Below, piece by piece: positions 1-9,850 of a stretch of DNA of 64,000 nt; within the stretch, counting starts at the first letter, position 1, and every line of letters starts with the position of its first letter. The translations under genes were made by a program, and so were the position numbers. Where the stretch lies: positions 67,058,239-67,122,238 of the forward strand of contig NC_056005.1 in NCBI RefSeq assembly GCF_018446385.1. Direction: 5' to 3'. Under the pieces are notes generated by a model. It ran no database searches and was not told where the DNA came from. It saw only the letters and a program-made list of their open reading frames with translations. The DNA is from Zingiber officinale (lineage: Eukaryota; Streptophyta; Magnoliopsida; Zingiberales; Zingiberaceae).

Positions 1-460
1 CAGGTTGAGGCCGTCAGGAGAGATTCCAGTCGCTAGCCCCATTATCGCGAGGATTTTCTGTGTCGGATTATATTTTGCTTTTGCATCTTATATACTGGTA
101 TTGTGGGTTTGTATTGTGGACTTTACATTGAACATTCGGGTTTACTACTTTTGGTTTTCCGCTGCGGTTGTATTTCCATTACTTCGTGGATTTGTTTCTT
201 CGATGTAGTGGAGTAGGATGTTTTACATATATCTTCGAGATTCTATATTGTCTTTCCTTATTAAACTGCGTGGATGGATTATAGGTTGAATTATGTGGAA
301 TGTTGATATAAACTGCGTGGTTTGTTCTTATTTGTATTGTATTATTCCGGCCGTGTGTGGCCGAGGTATGGAGATATATGTATTCGAGATTCATATTGTC
401 CGCCGTACAGGGGAGATGCTGCCGAAATTTCTTCAGACAGGGACTACCTGGGGCGTGACA
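1..460 (+). repeat. 3' portion of the 5' LTR of gypsy element A
   Basis: The LTR ends in GGGGCGTGACA at 460, immediately before the primer-binding site. The end matches, in reverse complement, the LTR ends of gypsy element B at 50953 and 58568 (TGTCACGCCCC...), including the CCGTACAGGGGAGATGCTGCC stretch around 400-425. The 5' part lies before the window. Confidence 0.85.
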
Positions 461-467
461 ATTTATT

Positions 468-626
468 TGGTATCAGAGCTAGGCTCACGATACTTGCTCT
501 TCGTTTTGGATTTTTGAGGTTTATCTGATACCAATTTATTTGGTATCAGAGCTAGGCTCACGATACTTGCTCTTCGTTTTGGATTTTCGAGATGTTATCT
601 GATACCAATTTATTTGGTATCAGAGC
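468..626 (+). promoter_or_regulatory. Three tandem primer-binding sites (initiator tRNA-Met)
   Basis: TGGTATCAGAGC, the complement of the initiator tRNA-Met 3' end, occurs at 468-479, 541-552 and 615-626. The copies sit in tandem units of about 73 bases. Copies 2 and 3 are each preceded by GATACCAATTTATT, so each can also pair with its own upstream GATACCA. Only the first copy is adjacent to the LTR and is expected to be used. Confidence 0.9.
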
Positions 627-883
627 AAAGTTTTGCGATACCTACTTGTCGAGTTTCGGATTTACGATGCTTACTTTCGTGAGCCTTTCTCGGTATTTTC
701 GGATTTGTCCGGATTTCAGTCGATTTTCTCGTTTCGAAATTCCGAGGCATTTTGACGAGGTTTTATTGGTTCTATTTGGGGCTAAGCAGCGACAGGATAT
801 CTCCAGACGGCAAATAGGTAATTTAGGTAATTTTTCAGTTCTTATACCTGTAGTGATATCTGGGTAACATTTTCTTTACAGAT

Positions 884-2460
884 ATGCCACCTACACGTGT
901 ACCGGCACCGAGACGTGGGCGGCCACGTAAGAGGTCGTTAGATTCTCCTGAGACAGAGTCTTCAGAGAGGTCTGTTAGGGTTGAGCCTGTCCGTCAGGGG
1001 CAGACTCCTCAGGTCATTGTGGGTACGGGTGCTTATCAAACCCCGATAGCTCCGACTTTCAAGGTACCTACCTCGACTATACCACCAGTGGTACCACCGT
1101 CGGCATATTCAGCACCTCCCCCAGCAGTAGTACCTGCAGTATACTCGATAGCCCCTCTAGCCACGCCTGCTACTACGTACTTGGCACCCCAGATACCTGT
1201 GCCGGTTACTACATACTCGGTACCTGCACCAGCAGTACCTGTTACATCTTACCCGGTACCGCCCATCATACCTCCAGTCGCCCCTACTTATGCCTACTCA
1301 GCATTTCCACCAGCAGTACCCACCCCAGTTTATACGGCGGCACCAGTGGTACCTCTTCCGGCCTTCCCCTCAGTACCACCAATAGGATCAGCTCCAGTGG
1401 CTCTACCTAGTTCCGCAGCGATCCCTACTGGTATAGTTGCGGCACGAGCACGGATCCCAGCCTTAGCCGAGTCGATGAAGAGTCGATTCACATTATTCCG
1501 CGGGGAGACTAATCCGAGCATAGCTCAGTCCTGGATTGAGACTATGGAGCGGACATTCTTTTACATGGCCTGCTCCGAGTGGGAGAAGGCCGAGCTAACT
1601 GCTTACCACCTGCGAGATGAGGCAGTGATCTGGTGGGACACGCAGCGCTCGATTATAGGCGAGCAGCATATTACATGGGCGAGATTTAGAGAGGCATTCG
1701 AGAGTCAGTATTTTCCCCAGGCGTATCGGATGACACGTCGGCAGATTTTTCTGAGTCTTCGACAGAATAATCGCTCAGTGATGGAGTATAATGCCGAATT
1801 TAATCGGTTGGCCAGATTCTGTCCTGAGTTGGTTACCGAGGACAAATCTTGTTTCATCCAGTTTGTCCAGCGACCGGATGGGCATCTTTAGGTGAAGATT
1901 GCCGGTTTTGGTAGTTCATCATACACAGAGACATTGGATAGAGCTCTTATGATTGAGTCTACTCATTAGAGAGTGAAAGTAGACAAGAAGAGGAAGTAGA
2001 CTGATCGGACTTCCGGACAGACCCAACAGCCACAGACTACTGGACAACAGCAGAGCAGTCGCCCTCAGATGGGTCAGAGTACTTCTGGGTCATTTGGCCG
2101 ACCCCAGAAGTCCGGACGATCTTCATCAGGATGTTCCCGGTCTTCTTAGCAGAACCGGAAACAGTCCACCGGTGACTCTCACTGCATCCGATGCGGGTCT
2201 CGAGATCACATCATCTCTGCATGTGCTCTGGGACAGTCAATTTGCTATTATTGCAAACTGCCTGGACATTTGAGCCGAGGCTGTTCGCTGAAGGCTCAGC
2301 ATGTAGCTTCCGGAGTTTCTGTTCCGGGAGGACAGTTTGGTCAGTCCGGGACTCAGCGAGGTGGGCCGAAAGCTCCCCCTGCAGCAGCTGCATATGGCAT
2401 GCACGGGCAGGAGCATTCCGGTGTTCCTGTGGAGTACCCCACGGTATTCCGCCTTAGTGT
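884..2460 (+). pseudogene. gag of gypsy element A (broken)
   Basis: The frame opens with MPPTRVPAPRRGRPRKR at 884, followed by a long Pro/Val/Ala-rich low-complexity region to about 1430. The retrotransposon gag (capsid) domain lies at about 1480-1890 and is recognisable from the FRGETNPSIAQSWIETMER segment and the later YFPQAYR motif. TAG at 1889-1891 stops it. Translation continues in the same frame past further TAG codons to two zinc knuckles at about 2185-2285 (CIRCGSRDHIISAC and CYYCKLPGHLSRGC). The product would be the nucleocapsid/capsid polyprotein that packages element RNA in cytoplasmic particles. The stops are mostly TAG where CAG is plausible. No intact gag can be made from this copy. 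Confidence 0.85.
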
Positions 2461-2462
2461 TC

Positions 2463-3780
2463 TCCGGAATTATTCGTCAAGAAGAAGGATGGTACTCTGA
2501 GGTTGTGCATCGATTACAGGCAGCTGAATGCAGTGACTATCAGAAATAAGTACCCCTTGCCACGGATTGAGGATTTATTTGATCAGCTTAGAGATACATC
2601 AGTGTATTCCAAGATTGATCTGCGGTCTAGATATCATCAGCTGAGAGTCAGAGATTCTGATATTCAGAAGACAGCATTTCGCACCAGATACGGACATTAT
2701 GAGTTTTTGGTAATACCATTTGGGCTTACCAATGCTCCTGCAGTATTTATGGATTTGAGAAACCGTATCTTTCTGGAGTAGCTAGATCAGTTCGTTATTG
2801 TATTTATCGATGACATATTGATCTATTCACGTTCTGAGGAGGAACATGCACAGCACCTTCGCATAGTCTTGGAGACTCTTCGACGACATCATCTGTATGC
2901 GAAGTTCAGCAAATGTGCATTTTGGCTATCCTCAGTTGGTTTTCTGGGGCATGTGGTGTCTAGCCGGGGTATTTCTGTAGATCCTCAGAAGATCGAGGCT
3001 ATCACCAGCTGGGAGCAGCCGAAGTCAGTCCAGGAGATCCGTAGTTTCTTGGGCTTGGCTGGATATCACCGACGATTCGTTGAGGGTTTCTCCAGCATTG
3101 CTATGCCATTGGCACGTCTGACTAGGAAAGGCGTGAAGTTCACGTGGTCAGAGGCTTGTGAGACCAGCTTCCAGGAGCTGAAGCGGAGATAAGTATCAGC
3201 ACCAGTTTTGGTTTTACCTTCTGGTGATGACGGATTCGTACTTTACACAGACGCATCTCTTCAGGGCTTGGGCGCTGTCTTGATGCAGCATGGTAGGGTA
3301 GTCTCCTATGCTTCTCGTCAGTTGAAGGAGCATGAGAAGAACTACCCAGTACATGATTTAGAGCTAGCCGCTATTATCTTTGCTTTGAAGATTTGGCGAC
3401 ATCATCTTTATGATATTACTTTTGAGATTCTTACTGATCATAAGAGTCTCAAATATATTTTCACCCAGGAGGAACTCAATCTCCGACAGAGGAGATGGAT
3501 GGAGTTCCTGAAGGATTATGATTGTACTATTAGCTACCATCCGGGTAAAGCTAATGTGGTTGCTGATGCACTTAGCAGAAAGTCCAGAGGGACTTTAGCT
3601 TGTCACCGAGTGTTAGTCACGGACTTGATTCAGGGATTCGCCGAGTTGGGCCTTGAGGAGCAGGGATGGACAGAGCAGGGTATTCTTGTTACCATGGTTG
3701 CTCATTCGTCGATCAGGATGAGGATTCGGGAGGCCCAGGCCGGAGATCAGCATTTATATAGCTTCCGGACAGCAGACTGA
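2463..3780 (+). pseudogene. Reverse transcriptase-RNase H of gypsy element A (broken)
   Basis: The RT reads in one frame from about 2463, through the [16 protein letters not shown] segment to the catalytic FIDD box (2803-2814). TAG at 2779-2781 interrupts it just before this box, and TAA at 3190-3192 ends the RT part. RNase H follows from about 3208 with the typical YTDAS, ELAAI and TDHKSL motifs and ends around [13 protein letters not shown] at about 3590. The usual aspartic protease and the RT N-terminus are missing: gag zinc-knuckle sequence joins RT within a few dozen codons, which implies an internal deletion near 2400-2460. The enzyme would copy element RNA into cDNA. This copy cannot encode it. 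Confidence 0.87.
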
Positions 3781-5105
3781 GTTTACACGAGACGATGAGG
3801 GGATTGTTTATTTCCGAGGTAGATTATGTGTACCTCAGTCTCACCCGGTCAGGGAGGAGTTACTTCAGGAGGCTCATCGCTCTAGATTTGCTATCCACCC
3901 AGGCGGGACCCGTATGTATCGGGATTTGAGGCGTTCCTATTGGTGGAACGGTATGAAGAAGGACATCGCGGAGTTTGTTGCTAGATGTCTTATCTGTCAG
4001 CAGGTGAAGGCTGAGCACCAGAGACCTGCTGGTTTACTTCAGAGGATCCCTATTCCAGAGTGGAAGTGGAAGCATATTACTATGGACTTCGTGGTAGGAT
4101 TGCCTAGGACTCGACGAGGCCATGATGCGATTTGGGTAATCGTTGACCGATTAACCAAATCCGCACACTTTTTAGCGATCCGGAAGACTGATTCTCTGGA
4201 TCGATTAGCTGAGTTATATTGTCGAGAGATTTCCGTTGAGCATCATATCAGATAGAGACCCACGGTTCACGTCCCGATTCTGGCAGAGTCTGCAGCAGGC
4301 CTTGGGCACACAGCTTCGTTTCAGTACGGCATTCCATCCGCAGACAGATGGGCAGTCAGAGCGGACCATTCAGACTTTGGAGGACTTGCTAAGGTCTTGC
4401 GTTATGGATTTCGGAGGCAGTTGGGAGGACCACCTGCCATTAGTGGAGTTCGCCTACAACAACAGCTATCATTCGGCTATCCAGATGGCACCGTTTGAGG
4501 CGTTGTATGGTAGGCCTTGTCGGACGCCCACCCTCTGGGAAGAGGTTGGGGAGGCCCAGTTGATAGGACCTCAGAGAGCTCAGCAGGATGCAGAGTTAGT
4601 TCGTACTATCAGACGAAGGATGTCAGAGGCTCAAGACCGTCAGAAGAGTTATGCTGATCAGAGACGGAGACCTCTGGAGTTCTCCATTGGTGATCACGTA
4701 TTTCTTAGAGTTTCACCCACGAAAGGGGTGAAGAGATTTGGTCTCCGAGGTAAGCTAGCTCCCCGATATATTGGACCATTCCAGATCTTGGAGAGGATTG
4801 GAGCAGTAGCTTACCGTCTGGCGCTACCACCATCTATAGCTGGCATTCATGATGTATTCCATGTATCTATGCTGAGGAGATACGTATCCGATCTGGCACA
4901 TGTTCTGTCAGATATATCTGTTCCTATTCAGCCTGATGTTACTTACGAGGAGGTTCCGGTACGGATTCTGGACCGTAGAGAGCGTCAGCTGCGGAACAAG
5001 ACTGTCTGACTGGTTAAAGTCGGATGGCAGCATCATTCTGACGAGGAGGCTACGTGGGAGCTGGAGGATACGATCCGAGCTCGATACCCCCATCTTTTTA
5101 CCTGA
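3781..5105 (+). pseudogene. Integrase and chromodomain-like tail of gypsy element A (broken)
   Basis: The HHCC zinc-binding region (RCLICQQVKAEH near 3985-4020) is followed by the DDE core: first Asp in MDFVVG (about 4080), second in SDRDPRF (about 4250), Glu in DGQSERTIQTLEDLL (about 4350). A short deletion at about 4229-4233 shifts the frame between the first and second Asp; gypsy element B keeps an additional RLHGVP stretch at this point. TGA at 5007-5009 replaces an Arg codon that element B still has. Downstream sequence encodes a chromodomain-like tail (EEATWELEDTIRARYPHLF). The integrase would insert cDNA and the tail would guide it to chromatin. Confidence 0.88.
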
Positions 5106-5201
5106 GGTATGTGGGTTAGAGTTCCTTTCAGCATTTATACTGTCTGGTTATATTTTAGAGTTTGCTGTTAGTTATAGCGAAATTTGGGGACCAAATTTTA
5201 T

Positions 5202-5214
5202 TAGTAGGGGAGGA
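5202..5214 (+). promoter_or_regulatory. Polypurine tract of gypsy element A
   Basis: TAGTAGGGGAGGA lies directly before the LTR start TGTGAGATCTCG at 5215. It is the expected primer site for plus-strand cDNA synthesis. Confidence 0.8.
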
Positions 5215-7060
5215 TGTGAGATCTCGAAAAATTTAATTAATAGGGTTATTTGGAAATAGCCTTATAAAGTTTTTCTGGAATTTTTAGAAATTTTTTGGGA
5301 ATTTTTCGGAGCTCGTACGGAGGGTTTTGAGGGGATAAATTTTGGGTTCGGATAAAGCCTGTTTGGGATACCCGTTTAAGTGAGGAAATGTTTAATATAT
5401 ATATCCAATTCCTTTATTTAATTCTTTTCCCAACCCTAAAATGCCGATTCTCCTTCCCCGATCTTCCCTCTGCTCACGCGCTCTCTCTCCCTGTCGCGGA
5501 CAGATCTGCGGCGATTGTCATCTTCGCCGGAGGAGCTCGTCGCCGGCGCCTCGCCAGAGGTCGAACAAGGAGTCGAACCCTCCTGATATCCTATCATCAG
5601 GTCTGCCGCGAACTTTCTTTCCGATTCGGTTGGCTCTTCCTTCTCCGATCGACGCGAGATCCATTTGATCGCCGGCGTGAAGAGTTAATTAGGGTTTCAA
5701 GGGTATGTATCCGAACCTTACTCTTCTATTTCTCGGTATTGTGCCTAGCGTTGGGTTTCTTCCTCGATTCTGCTCTCTCTCTAATGGTCGGCAATCCTAG
5801 GTCCGATCTTAGATCCAACCTTCGTTCGTGTTGATTTGGGGATAGAAGAATCCTTGGTACGTTGTTTCACGGATCGGATTGGGCGACGTTTTCTGGAGAC
5901 AACCGATTGAAGGTAAGGTGTCTTCGGATTTCGATTGATTGAGTTATGTTTTGTGTTGAATTGTGATTTCCTCATCTTGACCCGATATAGGGATGGGAGG
6001 TTCTGTGAAGGTGATCTTGGATTCCCTCTGTGTCGCTGCTGATTGAGGTCTCGGGTGAATTGGGAAAGAACTCCAGCAGAGGTTGCTGTGGGTTTTCTGA
6101 TCCAGCAAGGTGAAGATTTGTTTTGGTTCTTGCTGTGGTGTCTTTGGCTTCGGCAGACACCTCACCCAGCCAGCTCAGTTTGGTTCGGCAGTCATCCATA
6201 CCTCAGAGTACTTTGATACAGCACCTTGTTCAGCTGGGAATTGAGGTATGTGTAGGGAGTTTGATACATGTGTAGTGTTGATTTAGGGTTAGGTTTGAAA
6301 TGAATTTTGGTTGGAACATGTTATAGATTATGTGTAGATTTGAATTAGGAGTATTTGGATTACTAGTTGTTGATTATGATTAGAATTATTTACGTAGATT
6401 TAATCTAATGGAATAATTAGGGTTAAGCAATTAACCCTAGTTAACTATTGGATCTAATCTAGTTTGGATATCTAATCGAATTGGTGATTAGGGATTAGGT
6501 AACTAACCCTAATCGACCATTAGTTTTAGTTAGGTAAGTTGTGGTTATGTTGATTTGGGTTTTGCCCTAATTTGATTTTAGGGATTTTATTTGGCTATTC
6601 TTGGGATTTAGCTAAATAAAATATATATATGTTGTTTGACGCAGGACTTTGATTCGAGACAGGCGTCTCGACGTTGACTTCGGATTTGGGATTGTACCTT
6701 CTATTTGAGACGGGTACCCTCTGACTTATCTTTTGATAATGTCTTATGATATGTGTAGCTTATATATATTTACTAGTGGCAGATAGTAGATTATTTTCTT
6801 CCCTGGTCTTAGCTAGTTGATACCTATCACATGCTTCATCTGCTAGTTGCTTTACTTCAGGATTGGATATTTACCTCTTGCCATGTATATATATGTTCAT
6901 AGAGATGCATATCTATAGTGCTCTACTCTACTGGATTAGTTGCTTTACATGTGTGATACATGCTCTTGGATTCATGATACTTACATCATTGTTATATGTG
7001 ATGTCTTTGGATTTATGCTGTTTATATCATTGTTATATGTTTATAACATAAATGCATATG
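5215..7060 (+). repeat. 3' LTR of gypsy element A, truncated
   Basis: It starts TGTGAGATCTCG after the polypurine tract. The early AT-rich segment with GGGAATTTTTCGGAGCTCG parallels the LTRs of element B in reverse complement. A TATA-like ATATATAT lies at about 5395-5404, followed by a CT/GC-rich leader (5440-5660) that looks like a host gene 5' UTR. The terminal part (TACAGGGG...GTGACA) is absent. The 3' break at about 7060 is inferred from the appearance of copia 3'-end sequence. Confidence 0.7.
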
Positions 7061-7107
7061 TTTTCACTAACTTAACCAGGTTGTCATTCCATCAAAAAGG
7101 GGGAGAT
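7061..7107 (+). mobile_element. Copia (SIRE-like) 3' internal end with polypurine tract
   Basis: The stretch CATTCCATCAAAAAGGGGGA plus GAT precedes the LTR at 7108. Nearly the same sequence precedes the LTR at 20451. This makes the LTR at 7108 structurally a 3' LTR, although copia internal sequence also follows it. Confidence 0.65.
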
Positions 7108-8174
7108 TGTTGGTGCGGTTAGCACTAACGATTTAACCCAGGTTTTGATAAATGACAAATCAGGTTAAGTTAGTATGTTGTTGTATAACACTCTGATCGA
7201 GTGTGCAGGAGAAGTTCAGACAGGTCGACGGGCTGACCGGATGTCTAGCACGAAGCCCAGCTAGGTCGACGGGCTGACCGGATAGCTGGCGAGAAGTCCA
7301 AGCGGGTCGACGGGCTGACCGGACGCTTGGCGAGAAGTCCAGCTAGGTCGATGGGCTGACCGGATAGCTGGCGAGAAGTCCAGACGAGTCGAAGGGCTGA
7401 CCGGACGTCTGGTAGGTAAGTGAGGTAAGTCACTGGAGGGGAGTGACTGCGAGGACGCGTTCTCGGGAAGGGAACATTAGGCGTCGATCCGGCTTAGATC
7501 CATTTCGGATATCTAAGTCGAGATCATGAATAGATTCCGGTCTCGGAAAGACGGAATCTAAGTCATACTCTTTATTACTTTGTTGAACTTTAATTATGCT
7601 AACACTTTGTTTTGCAGGATCTATTTTGTCTCAGACTAACCTTGTTTTGCAGGAAAGTTGTTCGCTGGAAAAAGGTGGTCCGGGCGCCCGGAGGTCCTGG
7701 CGCCCGGGAGGCAAAAAATATCCTGACCGCACGTCACCACTTGGAGCTCACTGGTTGGACTTGCCACGTCTCACCAGGGCACCTGGAAGGGATCCAGAGC
7801 GCCCCGAGCTTCATATAAAAGATGGGGCGGAGGCAGAGATCAGAATCAACTCAGAGACTGCCTGCTCTACTGCTCTGCGCTCCTGCGACGCTAACGAAGA
7901 TCCGACGATATACTCCTTTTCTGTTCTTAATTCTTGTCGGTATTTTCGTTATTTTGCTAGCATTACTGTACCTTAAATTGTAATCATTTTTAAACTGCTA
8001 GTAATTGCCCAACGAAAGTACTCACGGAGTACGGGCCTTCGAGTAGGAGTCGTCACAGGCTCCGAATGAAGTAAAATTCATTGTGTCCAATTTTTATTCC
8101 GCTGCGTTTATACTCGTTATTTTTCGAATCGATATTCACCCCCCCCCCCTCTATCGACGTTTCACGATCCAACA
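7108..8174 (+). repeat. SIRE-like copia LTR (LTR A)
   Basis: It begins TGTTGGTGCGGTTAGC and ends CACGATCCAACA. It is homologous along its length to the LTR at 20451-21563. Order inside: a minisatellite of GACGGGCTGACCGGA units (about 7215-7410), a perfect 14-bp GC palindrome (7679-7692), TATAAAAG (7814-7821), the GGAGTAGGAGTCG box (about 8043) and a poly-C tract (8141-8150). No TSD could be assigned. Confidence 0.85.
7814..7821 (+). promoter_or_regulatory. TATA box in LTR A
   Basis: TATAAAAG lies downstream of the palindromes. The homologous LTR has the same box at 21172-21179 and LTR H has TATAAAAGG at 40268-40276, so position and sequence are conserved between LTRs. Confidence 0.65.
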
Positions 8175-8293
8175 CTTACCTCTAAATCCTTAGAGATGAA
8201 ATATGCATCTACTAAGGTCGACCATTCTGGAGTCCTAGGAAATGTGTTGAGTGCGCACTTTAGCAAATCTCTAAGGATCTCGAGGTAAGTACT

Positions 8294-8772
8294 TTAGAAC
8301 AATCATTTTCGACTTTTGAACTTCATGAATCTCGAGTTGCAGAGCCCACTGGAGTAGAGAAAATCAGTCAGAACATTGCCCTAAAGGTAAAAGTAAACGG
8401 TTCTGACTCCGAAGCCTCGATCGACGAATTCGAAGCGGCACTACTGGTAAGACTCTTCAATAAGTTTTTCAGTACTAATAAATTTAAATCGCAGAGGCAT
8501 CATCGAAAGAAGAGGACGGTTCGCTGCTATAACTGCAACGAAGAGGGGCATATCAAAGATGACTGCCCAAAGCTAAAGAGAAAGGAGAAAGAAAGGGAAA
8601 AGTCAAAATACAAGAAACCAGAACCCTCCAAGCACAAGAACCTGAAGGCTACTTGGTCAGATTCGACATCCTCTGAGTCGGGCATCGAAGAATTCTCGGG
8701 GTTAGCGCTAATAGCAAACCAGCAGCCGGAAGAAGACTCAAGCTCAGACATGAGCATAAATGAAGGGGGAGG
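8294..8772 (+). pseudogene. Copia gag C-terminal fragment with CCHC knuckle
   Basis: An open frame without an obvious start runs from 8294 to about 8772. It carries one zinc knuckle, CYNCNEEGHIKDDC (8525-8566), with the CX2CX4HX4C spacing of retroelement nucleocapsids, then a Lys/Glu-rich stretch and an acidic Ser-rich stretch, as in SIRE-like copia gag. The N-terminal gag domain and the primer-binding site are missing; the segment immediately after LTR A (8175-8289) forms an imperfect inverted repeat instead. The frame is cut at about 8772 by a ~240-bp repeat array and appears to continue at 13284. The fragment cannot make a functional gag. Confidence 0.75.
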
Positions 8773-9845
8773 TGTAACAACTCGACCCTCTTGGCCCATT
8801 TGGCGGCCCATTTGGCGACCTCTCATGTCGTCGACCGTCGGCCCTTATGTCGTCGGCCCATTTGGCGACCTCTAATGTCGTCGACCGACGACCCTTGGCC
8901 GTACCGTTACTCACTAGGACTTTCCACCCCTGGTTAGTGGATTTTTGCTTCTCCCAAGATTCGAACTCTAAACATCCAAGCTTAAGTATTAGAGTTTATG
9001 AATCCTGGTAACCAAGTGAGATTTGTAACGACCCAACCCTCTTGGCCCATTTGGCGACTTCTCATGTCGTCGACCGTCGGCCCTTATGTCGTCGGCCCAT
9101 TTGGCGACCTCTAATGTCGTCGACCGACGCCCCTTGGCCGTACCGTTACTCACTAGGACTTTCCACCCCTGGTTAGTGGATTTTTGCCTCCCCCAAGATT
9201 CGAACTCTAAAGCTCCAGGCTTAAGTATTAGAGTTTATGAATCCTGGTAACCAAGTGAGATTTGTAACGACCCGACCCTCTTGGCCCATTTGGCGGCTCA
9301 TTTGGCGGCCCATTTGGTGACCTCTCATGTCGTCGACCTTCGTCCCTTATGTCGTCGGCCCATTTGGCGACCTCTAATGTCGTCGACCGACGACCCTTGG
9401 CCGTGCCGTTACTCACTAGGACTTTCTACCCCTGGTCAGTGGATTTTTGCCTCCCCCAAGATTCGAACTCTAAACCTCCAGGCTTAAGTGTTAGAGTTTA
9501 TGAATCCTGGTAACCAAGTGAGATCATCTCACTTGGTTACCAGGATTCATAAACTCTAATACTTTAGCCTGGAGGTTTGCCCAAGAGGCTAAAGGGTCGG
9601 GTCGTTACAATAAAAAGGCGCCTTTTATTGTAACGACCCGACCCTCTTGGCCCATTTGGCGACCTCTCATGTCGTCGACCGTCGGCCCTTATGTCGTCGG
9701 CCCATTTGGCGACCTTTAATGTCGTCGACTGACGACCCTTGGCCGTGCCGTTACTCACTAGGACTTTCCACCCCTGGTTAGTGAATTTTTGCCTCCCCCA
9801 AGATTCGAACTCTAAACCTCCAGTCTGAAGTATTAGAGTTTATGA
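8773..9845. repeat. Array of ~240-bp repeats with a fold-back copy
   Basis: Units start near 8774, 9026, 9264 and 9638 with GTAACGACCCGACCCTCTTG (variants) and contain CATTTGGCGACCTC and ATGTCGTCGACCG several times. The first three end in GAATCCTGGTAACCAAGTGA. A shortened inverted unit lies at about 9524-9608, and the palindrome ATAAAAAGGCGCCTTTTAT joins it to the next unit. A further inverted piece occurs at 12284-12340 inside the neighbouring solo LTR. The array interrupts copia gag. The family is not recognised. Confidence 0.75.
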
Positions 9846-9850
9846 ATCCT

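Larger units (their letters stand above)
1..7060 (+). mobile_element. Ty3/gypsy element A (Tekay/Del-like), degenerate, 5' end outside window
   Basis: In order on the + strand: the tail of a 5' LTR (1-460), initiator-Met tRNA primer-binding sites (468-626), gag with zinc knuckles, reverse transcriptase, RNase H, integrase, a chromodomain-like tail, a polypurine tract (5202-5214) and a 3' LTR starting at 5215. The RT-RNaseH-INT order defines Ty3/gypsy, and the C-terminal chromodomain-like stretch points to a chromovirus. The protease and the N-terminal part of RT appear deleted. Several stops and a frameshift break the reading frame, so the element is dead. Its 3' LTR is cut near 7060 by the tail of a copia element; that boundary is approximate. 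Confidence 0.85.
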
